Assembly (NCBI RefSeq): GCF_030145185.1
Contig: NZ_JAQYWB010000003.1
Location: 62,001-126,000, forward strand
Direction: 5' to 3'
DNA: 64,000 nt
Origin: Desulfoluna sp.
GTDB lineage: Bacteria > Desulfobacterota > Desulfobacteria > Desulfobacterales > Desulfolunaceae
Under the pieces are notes generated by a model. The model saw only the letters and a program-made list of their open reading frames with translations. It did not search any database and was not told where the DNA came from. The position numbers and the translations under genes were made by a program. Shown here piece after piece: positions 52,050 through 60,880 of this stretch; the stretch's first letter is position 1; each line of letters begins with the position of its first letter.

Positions 52050-53346
52050 TTGAGCCTCCCATTTCAGCACTTTTTTTACTCTCGGCAAGGGTGTGCCGCG
52101 CCAGCATAATCTGCTGGAACAGGGGCATTTTGGCCACGCAGATAAAGCTGCAGAGGCCACATTCCACACAGGCGTCGAGGTCGTACTTTTCCACCGCCTC
52201 TTCGTAGAGACCGTTTTCCAGCATGCGGATCAGAAGGTTCACCGGGATGTTGGCCGGGCAGACGCGCACACACTTTCCACAGTTGATGCAGTAGGTGTCG
52301 GTGAGTCGCGGCATGTTTTCGGGACCATGGCAGAGAATGGCGTCGGTGTCGGGGTCCACGGGAAAATTTGGGGTGTAGACCGAGACGCCGGTGAGGGGGC
52401 CGCCCACGATGAGGTGATCCCGCTTGACAAGTGTTTCTCCCGCTGCCTCAAAGATTTGCGTGATGGGGGTGCCGATGCGGGCATTCACCAACCGGGTCTC
52501 TTTGTTTTTCAGGGTGAGGGTGACGAGTTTTTCCTGGGGAAGGGAGCGGGTACGCAGGGCCTTTCCCGTGGCGGCCACCGCTTCGGCGCTGAAGAGGAGG
52601 AATCCCGATTCTTCGAGGGTTTTCCCCGCTTCAATGGGCTTGCCGGCAAGACGCCCTGCAAGGAGAATGGGGTTGCCGTTGGGGTAAAGGTTTTTAATCC
52701 CCACGGTCTCACATCCGGTATCCTGGGCCTCGGCTTCCAGATATTTGGGAAGGGCCAGAACCACGCGAGCCTTTGGAGCCAGCTCTTTGATGTAGTCCGC
52801 GCCCCGTTTAAAATCGGTTTTGCGGGCCAGAAGAGCATACTGGTTGACGTTGGTCAGGAGGTCTTGCTCCAGTGCGCTTAAGATGACGGTGTGGATGCCG
52901 TCGTTTGCCAGACGGGTGAAGGGGGGCCGTCCCGGAAGTTGGGAAAGAAAGGCCAGGCTTTCTGTTCCTTTGGTGTCTGCCTCCAGGGCGTCTGAAAAGG
53001 CGGGAGATGTTTCCCCCTCTTCGCTGGTCGCAATATTGATCAGGGCGAAGTGACGTCCATAGTTACCGGTGCGGGTTTCCACGCTGGTAATGGTGCCGGA
53101 CACCGGTGCTGAGACGTTTTTTGTCTCTTCATCAAAAAGTCCGTAGAGTGCTCCTCGTTGAACCTCCACCCCTTTTTTCAGGGCAGTTTTCTTTTTATCC
53201 ACGAGGCTTTTCTGGTCGGTACCCACCTGAATCTGGAGGGTGACTTCCCCGGGAAGAGCGGTGTCTACGGGGTCGGGGAGTCCGCCCTTCACCGTCTCGT
53301 AGGGCAGTTTTGCCGCCAGGTAGCCGAAAAACGATCGTCGTATCAT
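52042..53346 (-). CDS. rnfC: Rnf electron-transport complex subunit RnfC
   Basis: Peripheral subunit, expected to carry the FMN/NADH site and two [4Fe-4S] clusters; 434 residues. An SLBB-like segment is in the second third, and the clusters are CINCGKCVRVCP (about 350) and CVECGLCSFIC (about 390). The N-terminus is short and lacks the FKGGIHP text of classical RnfC. The GG-rich NADH-binding stretch is weak. Electron input from cytochrome rather than NADH is possible because the next gene upstream encodes a tetrahaem cytochrome. Confidence 0.93.
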   Translation of the reverse strand: MIRRSFFGYLAAKLPYETVKGGLPDPVDTALPGEVTLQIQVGTDQKSLVDKKKTALKKGVEVQRGALYGLFDEETKNVSAPVSGTITSVETRTGNYGRHFALINIATSEEGETSPAFSDALEADTKGTESLAFLSQLPGRPPFTRLANDGIHTVILSALEQDLLTNVNQYALLARKTDFKRGADYIKELAPKARVVLALPKYLEAEAQDTGCETVGIKNLYPNGNPILLAGRLAGKPIEAGKTLEESGFLLFSAEAVAATGKALRTRSLPQEKLVTLTLKNKETRLVNARIGTPITQIFEAAGETLVKRDHLIVGGPLTGVSVYTPNFPVDPDTDAILCHGPENMPRLTDTYCINCGKCVRVCPANIPVNLLIRMLENGLYEEAVEKYDLDACVECGLCSFICVAKMPLFQQIMLARHTLAESKKSAEMGGSND

Positions 53347-53497
53347 TGTAGTAGTCTCAGTCCCTGTTTGTGATGGTGTTTTTCCCGATGAATCGCACCC
53401 CGGGCTCGGATCTCATTGAGTTCCAGCAGGGTCTTGCGCCGATATGGCATCCTGGATGCAAGGGGGCGTTGGCATCATCAAATGGTGAATTGGCCCG

Positions 53498-53878
53498 TTA
53501 CTTGGGCGTGGCATGGCATGCCGCGCACTCGGCGGGGCCGGCGTCCATCTCTTCGTGGCAACCGATACACTGGGCATGCATGGCGTCGGTTCGACCCATC
53601 ACATCGTCGTCGCCCGAGGCGCCGGGTTCATGGCATTCGCTGCAGGTGTACACTTCATCTCCGTCATCCAGATTGTGGTGACATGAAGCGCAATCCACAT
53701 CGTATTCCCCGATATGGACCTGATGGGTAAAGAGCACGTCCCCTGCGCTTCCTTTGAAGAGCATACGAACTGGTTCTTCAGGCGCTTCGGGCTTCAGCAC
53801 CGTGTAACAAAGCGCTGCTGCGGCCAATAGAACCAATCCCAGTATTACGGCCAGTTTCCTCTCGTTTTCTGGGCGCAT
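53498..53878 (-). CDS. Membrane-anchored tetrahaem cytochrome c3-type protein
   Basis: 126 residues with an N-terminal membrane anchor or signal (LAVILGLVLLAAAALCYTVL, about 9-28) and four CxxCH haem sites: CASCH (about 62), CSECH (about 79), CIGCH (about 103) and CAACH (about 117). Several additional His suggest bis-His ligation as in class III cytochromes c. It is the first gene of the rnfCDGEA operon (151 bases before rnfC). In several Desulfobacterota and methanogens a multihaem cytochrome is part of Rnf and links it to the periplasmic cytochrome pool. Confidence 0.93.
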   Translation of the reverse strand: MRPENERKLAVILGLVLLAAAALCYTVLKPEAPEEPVRMLFKGSAGDVLFTHQVHIGEYDVDCASCHHNLDDGDEVYTCSECHEPGASGDDDVMGRTDAMHAQCIGCHEEMDAGPAECAACHATPK

Positions 53879-54496
53879 CCTAAGTCAACTTCCTCTCTCT
53901 TGCTTGCAGATCTTTAATTGAAATGGCAGGCCCGTTCATTACCGGACCACAGGCGGTCCGGAGTGCGGTGTGCCCATGCGCAAAACATCCCTGTCGTATC
54001 GGCCGGTTCTGCGTCTGTTTTTCCAAAAAGATTCTGAGTGGTTAAATATTGAGTGTGTCCTTCAAGCTCGTATGGCGTGTCTCCACATCCCCTTCTTGTG
54101 TGGATGACATGCTCAGAGCAGCGCTTTTTTTAAAACGCAGTGGTCGCTTTGCGCCCTGCCATAGATCCGAAGGATTACATTTTTTGACCATTTCGGGGAG
54201 AACCCTTTGAATAAAAAAAGAATTCCGAAATACCCGGCGGCCAAGCTACAAATTGTCTCTCAAATTATCGCAAGAACTGTACCAGAAAACCCTCTTTTTG
54301 TGTAGCGATGGATTTTGGAAGGGATGGAGAGATTTGAGCCATAGGCCCTTGGAAAGTACCGATTGACGGCGCATTCGCTCCGTAAATTCGGACTCTACGA
54401 GTCTTCTTTTTGGGAAGGTGTTCACAAGGCAGGAGTGGGCAATTCAGGCAAAAAGTTCCTCAAGAAGGAAGGGGTTGGCGAGATGGGACCGCATTC
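53879..54496. other. Leader region of the cytochrome-rnf operon
   Basis: About 620 bases with no gene supported. A perfect hairpin CCGGACC-acaggc-GGTCCGG lies at 53942-53961, close to the cytochrome start. The promoter was not identified with confidence. Confidence 0.5.
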
Positions 54497-54940
54497 TTAC
54501 ATGAGCGGAACGTCGGGTATAATCCGTGTGATACGAGGGGTGTAGGCTTCGTTTTGAGCAATACGACCTTCGAAAAGACGAATAATGACAAACGCCACAG
54601 CCAGTGCGCCAAAGCCTCCGATTCCAGAGGAGAGGGAGGCGTTGATTTCAAGGGCCGGTGCCAGGGTGTTTCCAACAACCGCTCCTGCAATCATGGAGAA
54701 GACTGGGAATATGTAGGCCAGCAGAGACATTTTGATGAGTGTTCCCGTGGCGATGGAGACCAGAACCCGATCGCCGACACCTGCCTGGGCGTCATTGATG
54801 GCACAGACCTCCATGGCTTTCCCGGAGGCGTGACAGGAGTCCTTGGATGCACACCCTTCGCAGGCGGACGTGCGAATGGTTTCTACCCAGGCGCGACCGT
54901 GGGAGGCTGTTTTGATGACGATACCTTCTTCCTGTCTCAT
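54497..54940 (-). CDS. rseC: SoxR-reducing system / RseC-family membrane protein
   Basis: A 147-residue RseC/MucC-type protein. An N-terminal Cys-rich segment (CEGCASKDSCHASGKAMEVCAIND, about 28-51) is followed by two membrane helices (about 68-92 and 100-122: LLAYIFPVFSMIAGAVVG, GFGALAVAFVIIRLF). RseC is co-encoded with Rnf (Rsx) genes in many bacteria and helps Rsx keep SoxR reduced in E. coli. Here it is transcribed in the same direction as cyt-rnfCDGEA but 618 bases upstream, so it may have its own transcript. Confidence 0.88.
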   Translation of the reverse strand: MRQEEGIVIKTASHGRAWVETIRTSACEGCASKDSCHASGKAMEVCAINDAQAGVGDRVLVSIATGTLIKMSLLAYIFPVFSMIAGAVVGNTLAPALEINASLSSGIGGFGALAVAFVIIRLFEGRIAQNEAYTPRITRIIPDVPLM

Positions 54941-55632
54941 GATGTTTCCTTTCAGGGATCTTGGGTGGCAAGGACCCTACCATATAGGATGCCCACCCAA
55001 AAATCAAAGCCCTGATTTTTTCCTGTGTCTGCTGGGCGACGGGTGGGGGACCGCGCTTGTGTGCGGCCTCGTTTTGACGCCACCAACGGGAAAGACCCGC
55101 ATCGTCGACCGTGACTCTTGGGGTGGAGAGAATAAAAAACGGGGGGATGGTTTTGGATTCTCTATTCAAGGGTCCGGGGCGATGCGGGTCTGTCACCTTT
55201 TATGATCTATGACGGAACATACAACATGTGTGCCAAAGGTGACGCTTGTTTTTTTACCCTGTTATTTCAGGGGGGCAGGCTGTCTGAAAGGGGCCGTGAG
55301 TCTTAAATATCGGACTGAGAGATCAAAAAGTCTGAATTTTTGGAAAGCGGGTGCCGTGGCCCGAAAGACGTGTCCATGAATGGAGGTCGGGCAGGGAACC
55401 TGGGGGGGGCAAAAAAAAAGATGGGTTTGAAAAAGTGGCATAATTTTTGTAAAGAAGAGCATGTACGAAGACGGGTCGCTACCCGTCCATGGAAGGGTGG
55501 GGTCGGAAACGTCACAACGGGATGACTTCCCGGTGAGTCGTGATGGCGCATGGAAACGGTGCCATTCGATGTGACGCCTTTTTTTTCGGAACCACCATTT
55601 GCTGAAATGGTATCGCTGTAAAAAGTCAGGTA

Positions 55633-55661
55633 TTTACATTTTGGGAAACCAATTGTAAAGT
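55633..55661 (+). promoter_or_regulatory. Promoter of rnfB
   Basis: TTTACA (55633-55638), a 17-base spacer and TAAAGT (55656-55661). The leader to rnfB is about 145 bases. Confidence 0.6.
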
Positions 55662-55708
55662 GACCTCGGCCGTCACCAAACGGCGGAGGTCAGGACGTTT
55701 GATCGTCC
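55662..55708 (+). promoter_or_regulatory. Structured leader of rnfB
   Basis: Right at the predicted transcript start, GACCTCGGCCG (55662-55672) pairs with CGGCGGAGGTC (55681-55691) with one mismatch. A second stem GGACG-tttgat-CGTCC (55693-55708) follows. No T-run follows, so a stability or control element is more likely than a terminator. Confidence 0.45.
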
Positions 55709-55811
55709 CCATGGCTTTTGCCACCTTTATCAAGACAGTGTGGCGGGTAATTCAAGGCGACCCGGGGGGTTGCCAGAACCAACACCAAATATCCTTATTA
55801 ATGGGGTAGTT

Positions 55812-56777
55812 ATGACCATTGTTATTCCTTTATTGGTACTTTGTGGGCTGGGAGCTGCCATCGGCCTGCTGCTTGCCCTTGCAGACAAAAAACTAGCCGT
55901 TGAGACCAACCCTCTCATTGATGCGGTTATCGACATTCTTCCGGCGGGTAACTGCGCCAACTGCGGTTATGCCGGATGCGCTCAGTACGCCGAGGCCGTT
56001 GTCGAAAATCCGGCGGTTCGTCCCGACCTTTGTACGCCGGGTGGTAACGAAGCGGCGCAGAAGATTGCGGAGCTGACCGGGAAAAAAGCGGCCGAAATTA
56101 AACCTGTGAAAGCGGTGGCCCGCTGCAAGGGCTGTCCCGAAACCAACAGCACCACCAAATACATCTATAACGGCTTAAACGACTGCGAGGCCGCCGCCAA
56201 CCTTTTCGCCGGGGAAAAGGGCTGTGAGTATGGCTGCCTGGGTCTTGGGAACTGTGTTCGGGCCTGTCCCTTCGATGCCCTTGTGATCGGGGAACTCAAT
56301 GTGCCCGTGGTCAACATCGAGAAATGCGTGGGTTGTGGCCTGTGCGTCACGGCATGTCCCCGTGGCATCATGGCCCTTGTTCCCGATAATGCTGTCAGCG
56401 TGATCGGCTGCCAGAACCGCCAGAAGGGTGGCCAGACCAAGAAGGTGTGCAACGTGGGATGTATCGGCTGCCGCCTCTGCGTGAAAGCCTGCCCCCATGA
56501 TGCCATGAAGGTCGTGGATAACCTTTGCGAGATCGATTACGACAAGTGTCAGTTCTGCGAAGATGCCCCCTGCCTCCAGGTGGACTGTAAGCCAGGGGTG
56601 ATTGCTCCGGGTTACGGCGCTCCCATCAAGTTCCTGACCGGAAAAATCACCGAATTGGCCGGTGCCATCGACGCCGTGGGCAAAGAGGCGGTGAACTTGG
56701 ATGCTGCCGTTGAGGTGACCAAAGACGAGAGCGCACCGAAAGAAGAGAAAAAGGAGACGGCTGAAATCGAAGCCTGA
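55812..56777 (+). CDS. rnfB: Rnf electron-transport complex subunit RnfB (isolated gene)
   Basis: Ferredoxin-accepting subunit; 321 residues. An N-terminal membrane helix (MTIVIPLLVLCGLGAAIGLLLALA), the Fe-S (4Fe4S cluster) domain with GNCANCGYAGCAQYAEAV (about 44-61), then ferredoxin clusters (CLGLGNCVRACP, CVGCGLCVTACP, CNVGCIGCRLCVKACP) and a final Cys-rich part. The last 20 residues are acidic. The ATG at 55812 is used; the frame to 55740 adds no membrane-like sequence. In most genomes rnfB lies in the rnf operon, next to rnfA or rnfC; here it is 2.3 kb from rnfC on the opposite strand with its own promoter and terminator. Confidence 0.95.
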   Translation: MTIVIPLLVLCGLGAAIGLLLALADKKLAVETNPLIDAVIDILPAGNCANCGYAGCAQYAEAVVENPAVRPDLCTPGGNEAAQKIAELTGKKAAEIKPVKAVARCKGCPETNSTTKYIYNGLNDCEAAANLFAGEKGCEYGCLGLGNCVRACPFDALVIGELNVPVVNIEKCVGCGLCVTACPRGIMALVPDNAVSVIGCQNRQKGGQTKKVCNVGCIGCRLCVKACPHDAMKVVDNLCEIDYDKCQFCEDAPCLQVDCKPGVIAPGYGAPIKFLTGKITELAGAIDAVGKEAVNLDAAVEVTKDESAPKEEKKETAEIEA

Positions 56778-56799
56778 TCTTCTGTCATCGTTTAAGTGA

Positions 56800-56842
56800 A
56801 AAAAATGAGGGGCGTCAACCTGCTGGGTTGGCGCCTTTTTTG
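56800..56842 (+). terminator. Terminator between rnfB and etfA
   Basis: GGCGTCAACC (56811-56820) pairs with GGTTGGCGCC (56826-56835) over 10 positions (one G-T) around TGCTG, then six T. An A-run on the other side makes it usable in both directions; the etfA stop codon lies inside it. Confidence 0.9.
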
Positions 56843-57801
56843 TTTTGGAGGGACGGTGCCGAGAGCATCTCCAGGGTGGCTTTCATGAAGGGGAGGAGAT
56901 CGGTTTCGATGATGAGGTCGCTGATGGAGTGGATGGCGGCGTTGGGGTCCCGGTTGACGGAGACCACGGTGGTCTTTTGGGAAATGCTCGCCAGATGCTG
57001 GGTGGAGCCGGAGATTCCAAGGGCGATATAGAGCTCTGCGGAGACCGAGGTGCCGGTGATGCCCACCTGACAGGGGTAGGGCATCCAACCCATGTCCACG
57101 AGGGGGCGGGAGCACGCCTTGGCAGCCTCAGGGAGGGCTTCTGCAAAGTGGTTGAACAGGGGCAGGTTTTCTCGGCTTTCGAGACCTCGTCCCACAGAGA
57201 CCACCACCCGGGCGCCGGAAAGATTCGAAGCGCTCTCATTTCGGGCGTGGGTGGAGAGGATCTGGGTCGGTCCTTTGGAGACAGCGATCCGCTTCAGGGT
57301 CAGGGATCCGGGGGTCACAGCCCGAGGGGCGGAGGGCAGAGTCCCGGGTTGAAGGGTGACCACCGCACCCATTGGGGCTTCCACGTGCAGGCGTAATTTC
57401 CCCCCTCCAGCGGCGCGGTAGAATGTTCCGGAATTCCTGTCAAAGGCCACCACGCCGGAGACAAGGGGGAGCCCCAGGGCAATGGCCAGGGCAGGCGCCA
57501 TATCCATTGATCTGGGCGTGTGGGCAAAGAGAAGATAGCGAACCCCTCGTGTCTTCAGCAGCCCCTTAAATGCCTCTGCCATCTCCATGGCGGAGTGTCC
57601 CTCCTCTGTTCCCATAAGGCCCAGGGTCTCCGCCCCGGATTCCTCTGCAAACCACGGGGCTCCTTTCTCGCTTTGCTTTCCGTGCACCAGAGCCAGGATG
57701 TCGGAGGGTTTTCCGCTTTTCAGGCGCAGGGCCAGTTCCATGAGCTCCATGGAGACGTCGGGCACCTTGTCGCCGGTCATTTCGATGAGAAGTGCAATCA
57801 T
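56815..57801 (-). CDS. etfA: Electron transfer flavoprotein alpha subunit
   Basis: 328 residues. The C-terminal FAD domain is complete: VSVGRGLESRENLPLFNHFAEALPEAAKACSRPLVDMGWMPYPCQVGITGTSVSAELYIALGISGSTQH (about 200-268) and the NRDPNAAIHSISDLIIETDLL end. The N-terminal part is the usual alpha/beta domain. EtfAB accepts electrons from acyl-CoA dehydrogenases. It lies 10 bases after etfB and divergently from an acyl-CoA dehydrogenase gene, a natural partner. Confidence 0.94.
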   Translation of the reverse strand: MIALLIEMTGDKVPDVSMELMELALRLKSGKPSDILALVHGKQSEKGAPWFAEESGAETLGLMGTEEGHSAMEMAEAFKGLLKTRGVRYLLFAHTPRSMDMAPALAIALGLPLVSGVVAFDRNSGTFYRAAGGGKLRLHVEAPMGAVVTLQPGTLPSAPRAVTPGSLTLKRIAVSKGPTQILSTHARNESASNLSGARVVVSVGRGLESRENLPLFNHFAEALPEAAKACSRPLVDMGWMPYPCQVGITGTSVSAELYIALGISGSTQHLASISQKTTVVSVNRDPNAAIHSISDLIIETDLLPFMKATLEMLSAPSLQNKKGANPAG

Positions 57802-57811
57802 GGAAGCTCCT

Positions 57812-58570
57812 TTATGTCTTGAGTACCTGTCGCTCCTGGAGGTAGGCCACGAATTGGGCGGCTTGTTCCTCCGGGGTTCCTGTGATTCTAAGACCTCGAC
57901 CCCGCCGGGTGGGGGGGGAGGAGCCGGTGACAGGCGTTGTATTTGACGTGGCAGGGGCGTCCCTGGAGGGGATGGGGCGGGTGCGCGCTTGGATCATATG
58001 AGAGATATTGGGGTAGCGCGGGATGTTGAACCCCTGCTGGATGGTGACAAGGCAGGGAAAGGGGAGCCTGATGACCTGTCTTGAACCGGCTCCCGCGTCT
58101 CGTGTGGCTTCGAGGGTCTTGTTGTCGGAATGGATGAGAAGCTCTTTGACCACCTGACTGACCCAGGGGATACCCAGCATGGCGGCCAGGGCCGGGCCGG
58201 TCATGCCCTGCATGAGGTCTTCGCTCATGGCACCGCAGACAATGAGATCCGGGGCGAGATCCTTTAGCACCGGGCGAAGGGCCGCTGCGGTGTCGGTGGC
58301 GGAGAGGGGTTCCATCTCTGCCTTGAGGTGAATGGCATTATCAGCGCCCATGCCGAGGCCTCGTCTCAGAGCTTCGGTGACGCGGTCGGGACCGAGGGAG
58401 ATCAGGGTCAAGGTGACCCCCGGCAGGGACTCTTTGATGCGCAGGGCTTCTTCCAGCGCATGTTCATCCAGGCGGTTGATGCGGAACTCCGAGATGTTCT
58501 CCTCCCGGGCCGGTCGAATTTGCGTGGTCCCGAGGCTGTGGATCTGTTTGATCAGAACGGCGATGTGCAT
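57812..58570 (-). CDS. etfB: Electron transfer flavoprotein beta subunit
   Basis: 252 residues with the beta-subunit pattern: VLIKQIHSLGTTQIRP at the start, NRLDEHALEEALRIKE (about 33-47), LSATDTAAALRPVLKDLAPDLIVCGA (about 88-114) and MLGIPWVSQVV. The FxxN-type signature region is somewhat diverged, and the last 45 residues (TSNTTPVTGSSPPTRRGRGLRI...) form a Pro/Thr-rich addition. AAGGA lies 9 bases before the ATG. It is the first gene of etfBA and shares a divergent promoter region with the dehydrogenase operon. Confidence 0.93.
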   Translation of the reverse strand: MHIAVLIKQIHSLGTTQIRPAREENISEFRINRLDEHALEEALRIKESLPGVTLTLISLGPDRVTEALRRGLGMGADNAIHLKAEMEPLSATDTAAALRPVLKDLAPDLIVCGAMSEDLMQGMTGPALAAMLGIPWVSQVVKELLIHSDNKTLEATRDAGAGSRQVIRLPFPCLVTIQQGFNIPRYPNISHMIQARTRPIPSRDAPATSNTTPVTGSSPPTRRGRGLRITGTPEEQAAQFVAYLQERQVLKT

Positions 58571-58634
58571 GGTTCTATCCTTTTTCGTGGGGTTTACAGG
58601 GCTAATGTATCGCGGGGGGCTGAGGGATTCAAGC

Positions 58635-58660
58635 TAAAAAACGAGCGTTCGCTCTTTTTT
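58635..58660. promoter_or_regulatory. Operator-like palindrome in the etf/acd divergent promoter
   Basis: AAAAAACGAGCG-tt-CGCTCTTTTTT has arms of about 11 bases with one mismatch. It ends one base before the -35 of the dehydrogenase promoter. TetR-type symmetry; the tetR gene at 60180 is the obvious candidate for the repressor. Confidence 0.55.
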
Positions 58661-58661
58661 C

Positions 58662-58691
58662 TTGACAGGGCCTCGACATTCTTCTTAGGAT
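58662..58691 (+). promoter_or_regulatory. Promoter of the acyl-CoA dehydrogenase operon
   Basis: A perfect -35 TTGACA (58662-58667), an 18-base spacer and -10 TAGGAT (58686-58691). The start would lie about 100 bases before the gene. Confidence 0.65.
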
Positions 58692-58798
58692 AAAACCCAG
58701 CAGCGATATCCCCGACCGGATATTGGATATGTGGCCGGCGGCGGCCCCTCTTGGAAGGGGTGTGGCCGTCGCCGATCACTCTAATTAAGGAGATCCTC

Positions 58799-60001
58799 AT
58801 GGATTTTGGCGTATCGGAACGCATTGAGACCATCGTCTCAATGATCAACGAGTTTGTGGATCGGGAGCTGATTCCCATGGAGCCGGAGTATCTCGTGCAT
58901 GATTTTAATGAGATGCTGCCGAAGATCCGTGAGAAGCAGGAGATGGTGAAGAAGATGGGGCTCTGGGCCCCCAACTTCCCAACGGAGTGCGGGGGTATGG
59001 GCCTGACGCTGTTAGAACATGGGCTTGTCTCCGAAGCGTTGGGGCGCTCTCCTTTAGGTCATTTTGCCTTCTGGTGCCAGGCCCCGGATGCGGGCAATGT
59101 GGAGATCCTCCACCTGTTCGGCACCGAGGCGCAGAAGGAGCGCTACCTGAACCCCTTGGTGGAAGGCACCATCCGCAGCTGTTTTTCCATGACCGAGGTA
59201 GACATGCCCGGGTCCAACCCGGTGATGCTGGAGACCACGGCGGTCAAAGAGGGTGATGACTACGTCATCAACGGCCACAAATGGTACACCACCAGCGCGG
59301 ACGGGGCGGATTTTGCCATCGTCATGGCCGTGACCAACCCGGAGGCCCCTCGGTATCTTCAGGCCAGCATGATTATTGTCCCCAGCGACACCCCGGGGTT
59401 CAATATCGTGCGCAATATTCCGGTCATGGGCCATGAGGGGAGCGGGTACATGAGCCACGCTGAGATTCTCTATCAGTCGTGCCGGGTGCCCCAGTCGAAC
59501 CTTCTGGGACCTGAAGGCCATGGGTTTGTCATCGCCCAGGAGCGCCTCGGACCGGGTCGTATTCACCACTGCATGCGCTGGTTGGGGATCTGCAGGCGTG
59601 CCTTTGACCTCATGTGCCGGCGGGCCAACGAGCGTGTTATCGCCCCCGATGGAAAAACCCTGGCCACCCGCCAGATCATTCAGGGCTGGATCGCCGAATC
59701 TGCCGCCGAAATGGAGGCGGCCCGTCTCATGACCCTCCATGCGGCCTGGCAGATCGATCAGGTTGGCGCCGCCAAGGCCCGGGACAGCATCAGCATGATC
59801 AAGTTTGTGGTGGCCAATACCATGAACCGCATCGTGGATCGCGCCCTCCAGGTTCACGGAGGCCTCGGCATGACCGACGACACCATCTTGGCCTATTTTT
59901 ATCGCCATGAACGTGCCGCCCGCATCTACGACGGTGCCGACGAGGTCCATAAAACCTCCCTGGCCAAACGGATCCTGCGAAGCTATGAGGGCGGGAAGTG
60001 A
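58799..60001 (+). CDS. ACAD10/11-type acyl-CoA dehydrogenase
   Basis: A 400-residue FAD acyl-CoA dehydrogenase. FAD-binding segments: CFSMTEVDMPGSNP (about 138-151), WYTTSADGADFAIVM (about 160-175), RALQVHGGLGMTDD (about 350-363). Near the C-terminus it reads RIYDGADEVHKTSLAKRIL: where classical enzymes have the catalytic Glu in YEG, this has Asp in YDGADEVH, the DGxDEVH text typical of ACAD10/11 and LvaC. AAGGAG is 6 bases before ATG 58799; the longer frame from 58751 overlaps the promoter leader. It is followed by tetR, a kinase-like gene and an SDR. A role in 4-hydroxyacyl-CoA breakdown is inferred. Confidence 0.92.
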   Translation: MDFGVSERIETIVSMINEFVDRELIPMEPEYLVHDFNEMLPKIREKQEMVKKMGLWAPNFPTECGGMGLTLLEHGLVSEALGRSPLGHFAFWCQAPDAGNVEILHLFGTEAQKERYLNPLVEGTIRSCFSMTEVDMPGSNPVMLETTAVKEGDDYVINGHKWYTTSADGADFAIVMAVTNPEAPRYLQASMIIVPSDTPGFNIVRNIPVMGHEGSGYMSHAEILYQSCRVPQSNLLGPEGHGFVIAQERLGPGRIHHCMRWLGICRRAFDLMCRRANERVIAPDGKTLATRQIIQGWIAESAAEMEAARLMTLHAAWQIDQVGAAKARDSISMIKFVVANTMNRIVDRALQVHGGLGMTDDTILAYFYRHERAARIYDGADEVHKTSLAKRILRSYEGGK

Positions 60002-60124
60002 GGTAGACAGCCTCTGTGGAACGAAAAGGTCCTCCGATGACAAGGGGGTAAGAAAGGGGTGCGCAAGGGTACCCTTATGTGACGTGTTTTTAAGACCTGT
60101 TTGTTAAATTTTTCAAACGTTTAT

Positions 60125-60145
60125 CCCCCGGCAGGGCCGCCGGAG
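60125..60145 (+). repeat. 21-bp direct repeat, left of tetR
   Basis: A GC-rich unit starting CCCCCGGCAGGGCC and ending GCCGGAG, identical to 60881-60901. It continues into GGCATAAGCTGAATAG, a decayed end of the MITE family. Confidence 0.85.
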
Positions 60146-60179
60146 GCATAAGCTGAATAGATAAGGATAAGAAAAAGAC

Positions 60180-60869
60180 GTGACAGACAAAAGTTTTGAC
60201 GCATTTAAAAAAAGGTATGAGATCTCCCGGGAGGAGATGACCCGGGAGTTGTTCCGGGAAAACGCCGAATCGATTCGCGTGAAAAAAGAGGCGACGGCGG
60301 TGAGGAATCTGCAGCGGATCATCGAGGCCGTGTTCACCATCTCCAAGGTGAAGGGGTTCCAGGCCATGAGCATGCGGGACCTCTGCAACGAGAGCGGCCT
60401 CTCCATGGGGGGGCTTTACGGTTATATCAAAGGGAAAGAAGAGCTGCTGGCTCTGATTCAGGGTCAGGGACGTCGGCTCGTGGAACGGTTTCTGCTGGAG
60501 AGCCTCACAGACCTTACGGATCCGTTTGAAAAACTTGATGCCCTGATTCGGGTTCATATCTACCTGAGTGAAGTGGCCCGTCCCTGGTTTTTTTTCAACT
60601 TTATGGAATCGAGGCATCTCGGAAAAGAGGACCTCACCCAGGCTCTGATCATGGAGGCCGCAACCGAGAAGGCCCTTGCCGATCTGATCGAGGAGGGAAT
60701 CGCCCTGAAAACCTTCGCCCCTTGTGATGCAGCGCTCCTGGCCGGTCTGATCAAATCCATGCAGCAGGACTGGTACCTGAAACGCTGGAAGTTCAGAAAA
60801 CGGAAGGTCACCGTGGAACGGTATGCCGATGCCGTGATCGAGATGGCCTTTTTTCGGCTGGCTTTGTAG
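60180..60869 (+). CDS. TetR-family regulator of the acyl-CoA dehydrogenase operon
   Basis: 229 residues, with an unusual 45-residue N-terminal helical extension before the HTH. The TetR_N domain spans about 45-90: ATAVRNLQRIIEAVFTISKVKGFQAMSMRDLCNESGLSMGGLYGYIKGKEELLALI. The C-terminal domain is all-helical with an unknown ligand, plausibly an acyl-CoA. It starts with GTG 60180, with AAGGA about 11 bases before. It sits between the dehydrogenase and kinase genes, flanked by identical 21-bp direct repeats (60125 and 60881). Confidence 0.88.
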   Translation: MTDKSFDAFKKRYEISREEMTRELFRENAESIRVKKEATAVRNLQRIIEAVFTISKVKGFQAMSMRDLCNESGLSMGGLYGYIKGKEELLALIQGQGRRLVERFLLESLTDLTDPFEKLDALIRVHIYLSEVARPWFFFNFMESRHLGKEDLTQALIMEAATEKALADLIEEGIALKTFAPCDAALLAGLIKSMQQDWYLKRWKFRKRKVTVERYADAVIEMAFFRLAL

Positions 60870-60880
60870 ACAAAGATTGC

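Larger units (their letters stand above)
54941..55811. other. 870-base divergent spacer between rseC and rnfB
   Basis: No gene is supported. It contains the rnfB promoter and structured leader (55633-55708), and a small ACCATTT-gctg-AAATGGT hairpin near 55590-55610. A poor sigma-54-like text at 55436-55451 was not accepted. Confidence 0.5.

Noticed and set aside
55436-55451. Sigma-54-like TGGCAT-N5-TTGTA
   Set aside because: The -12 GC is GT and the site is 360 bases from the nearest gene. A better sigma-70 match lies nearer rnfB.
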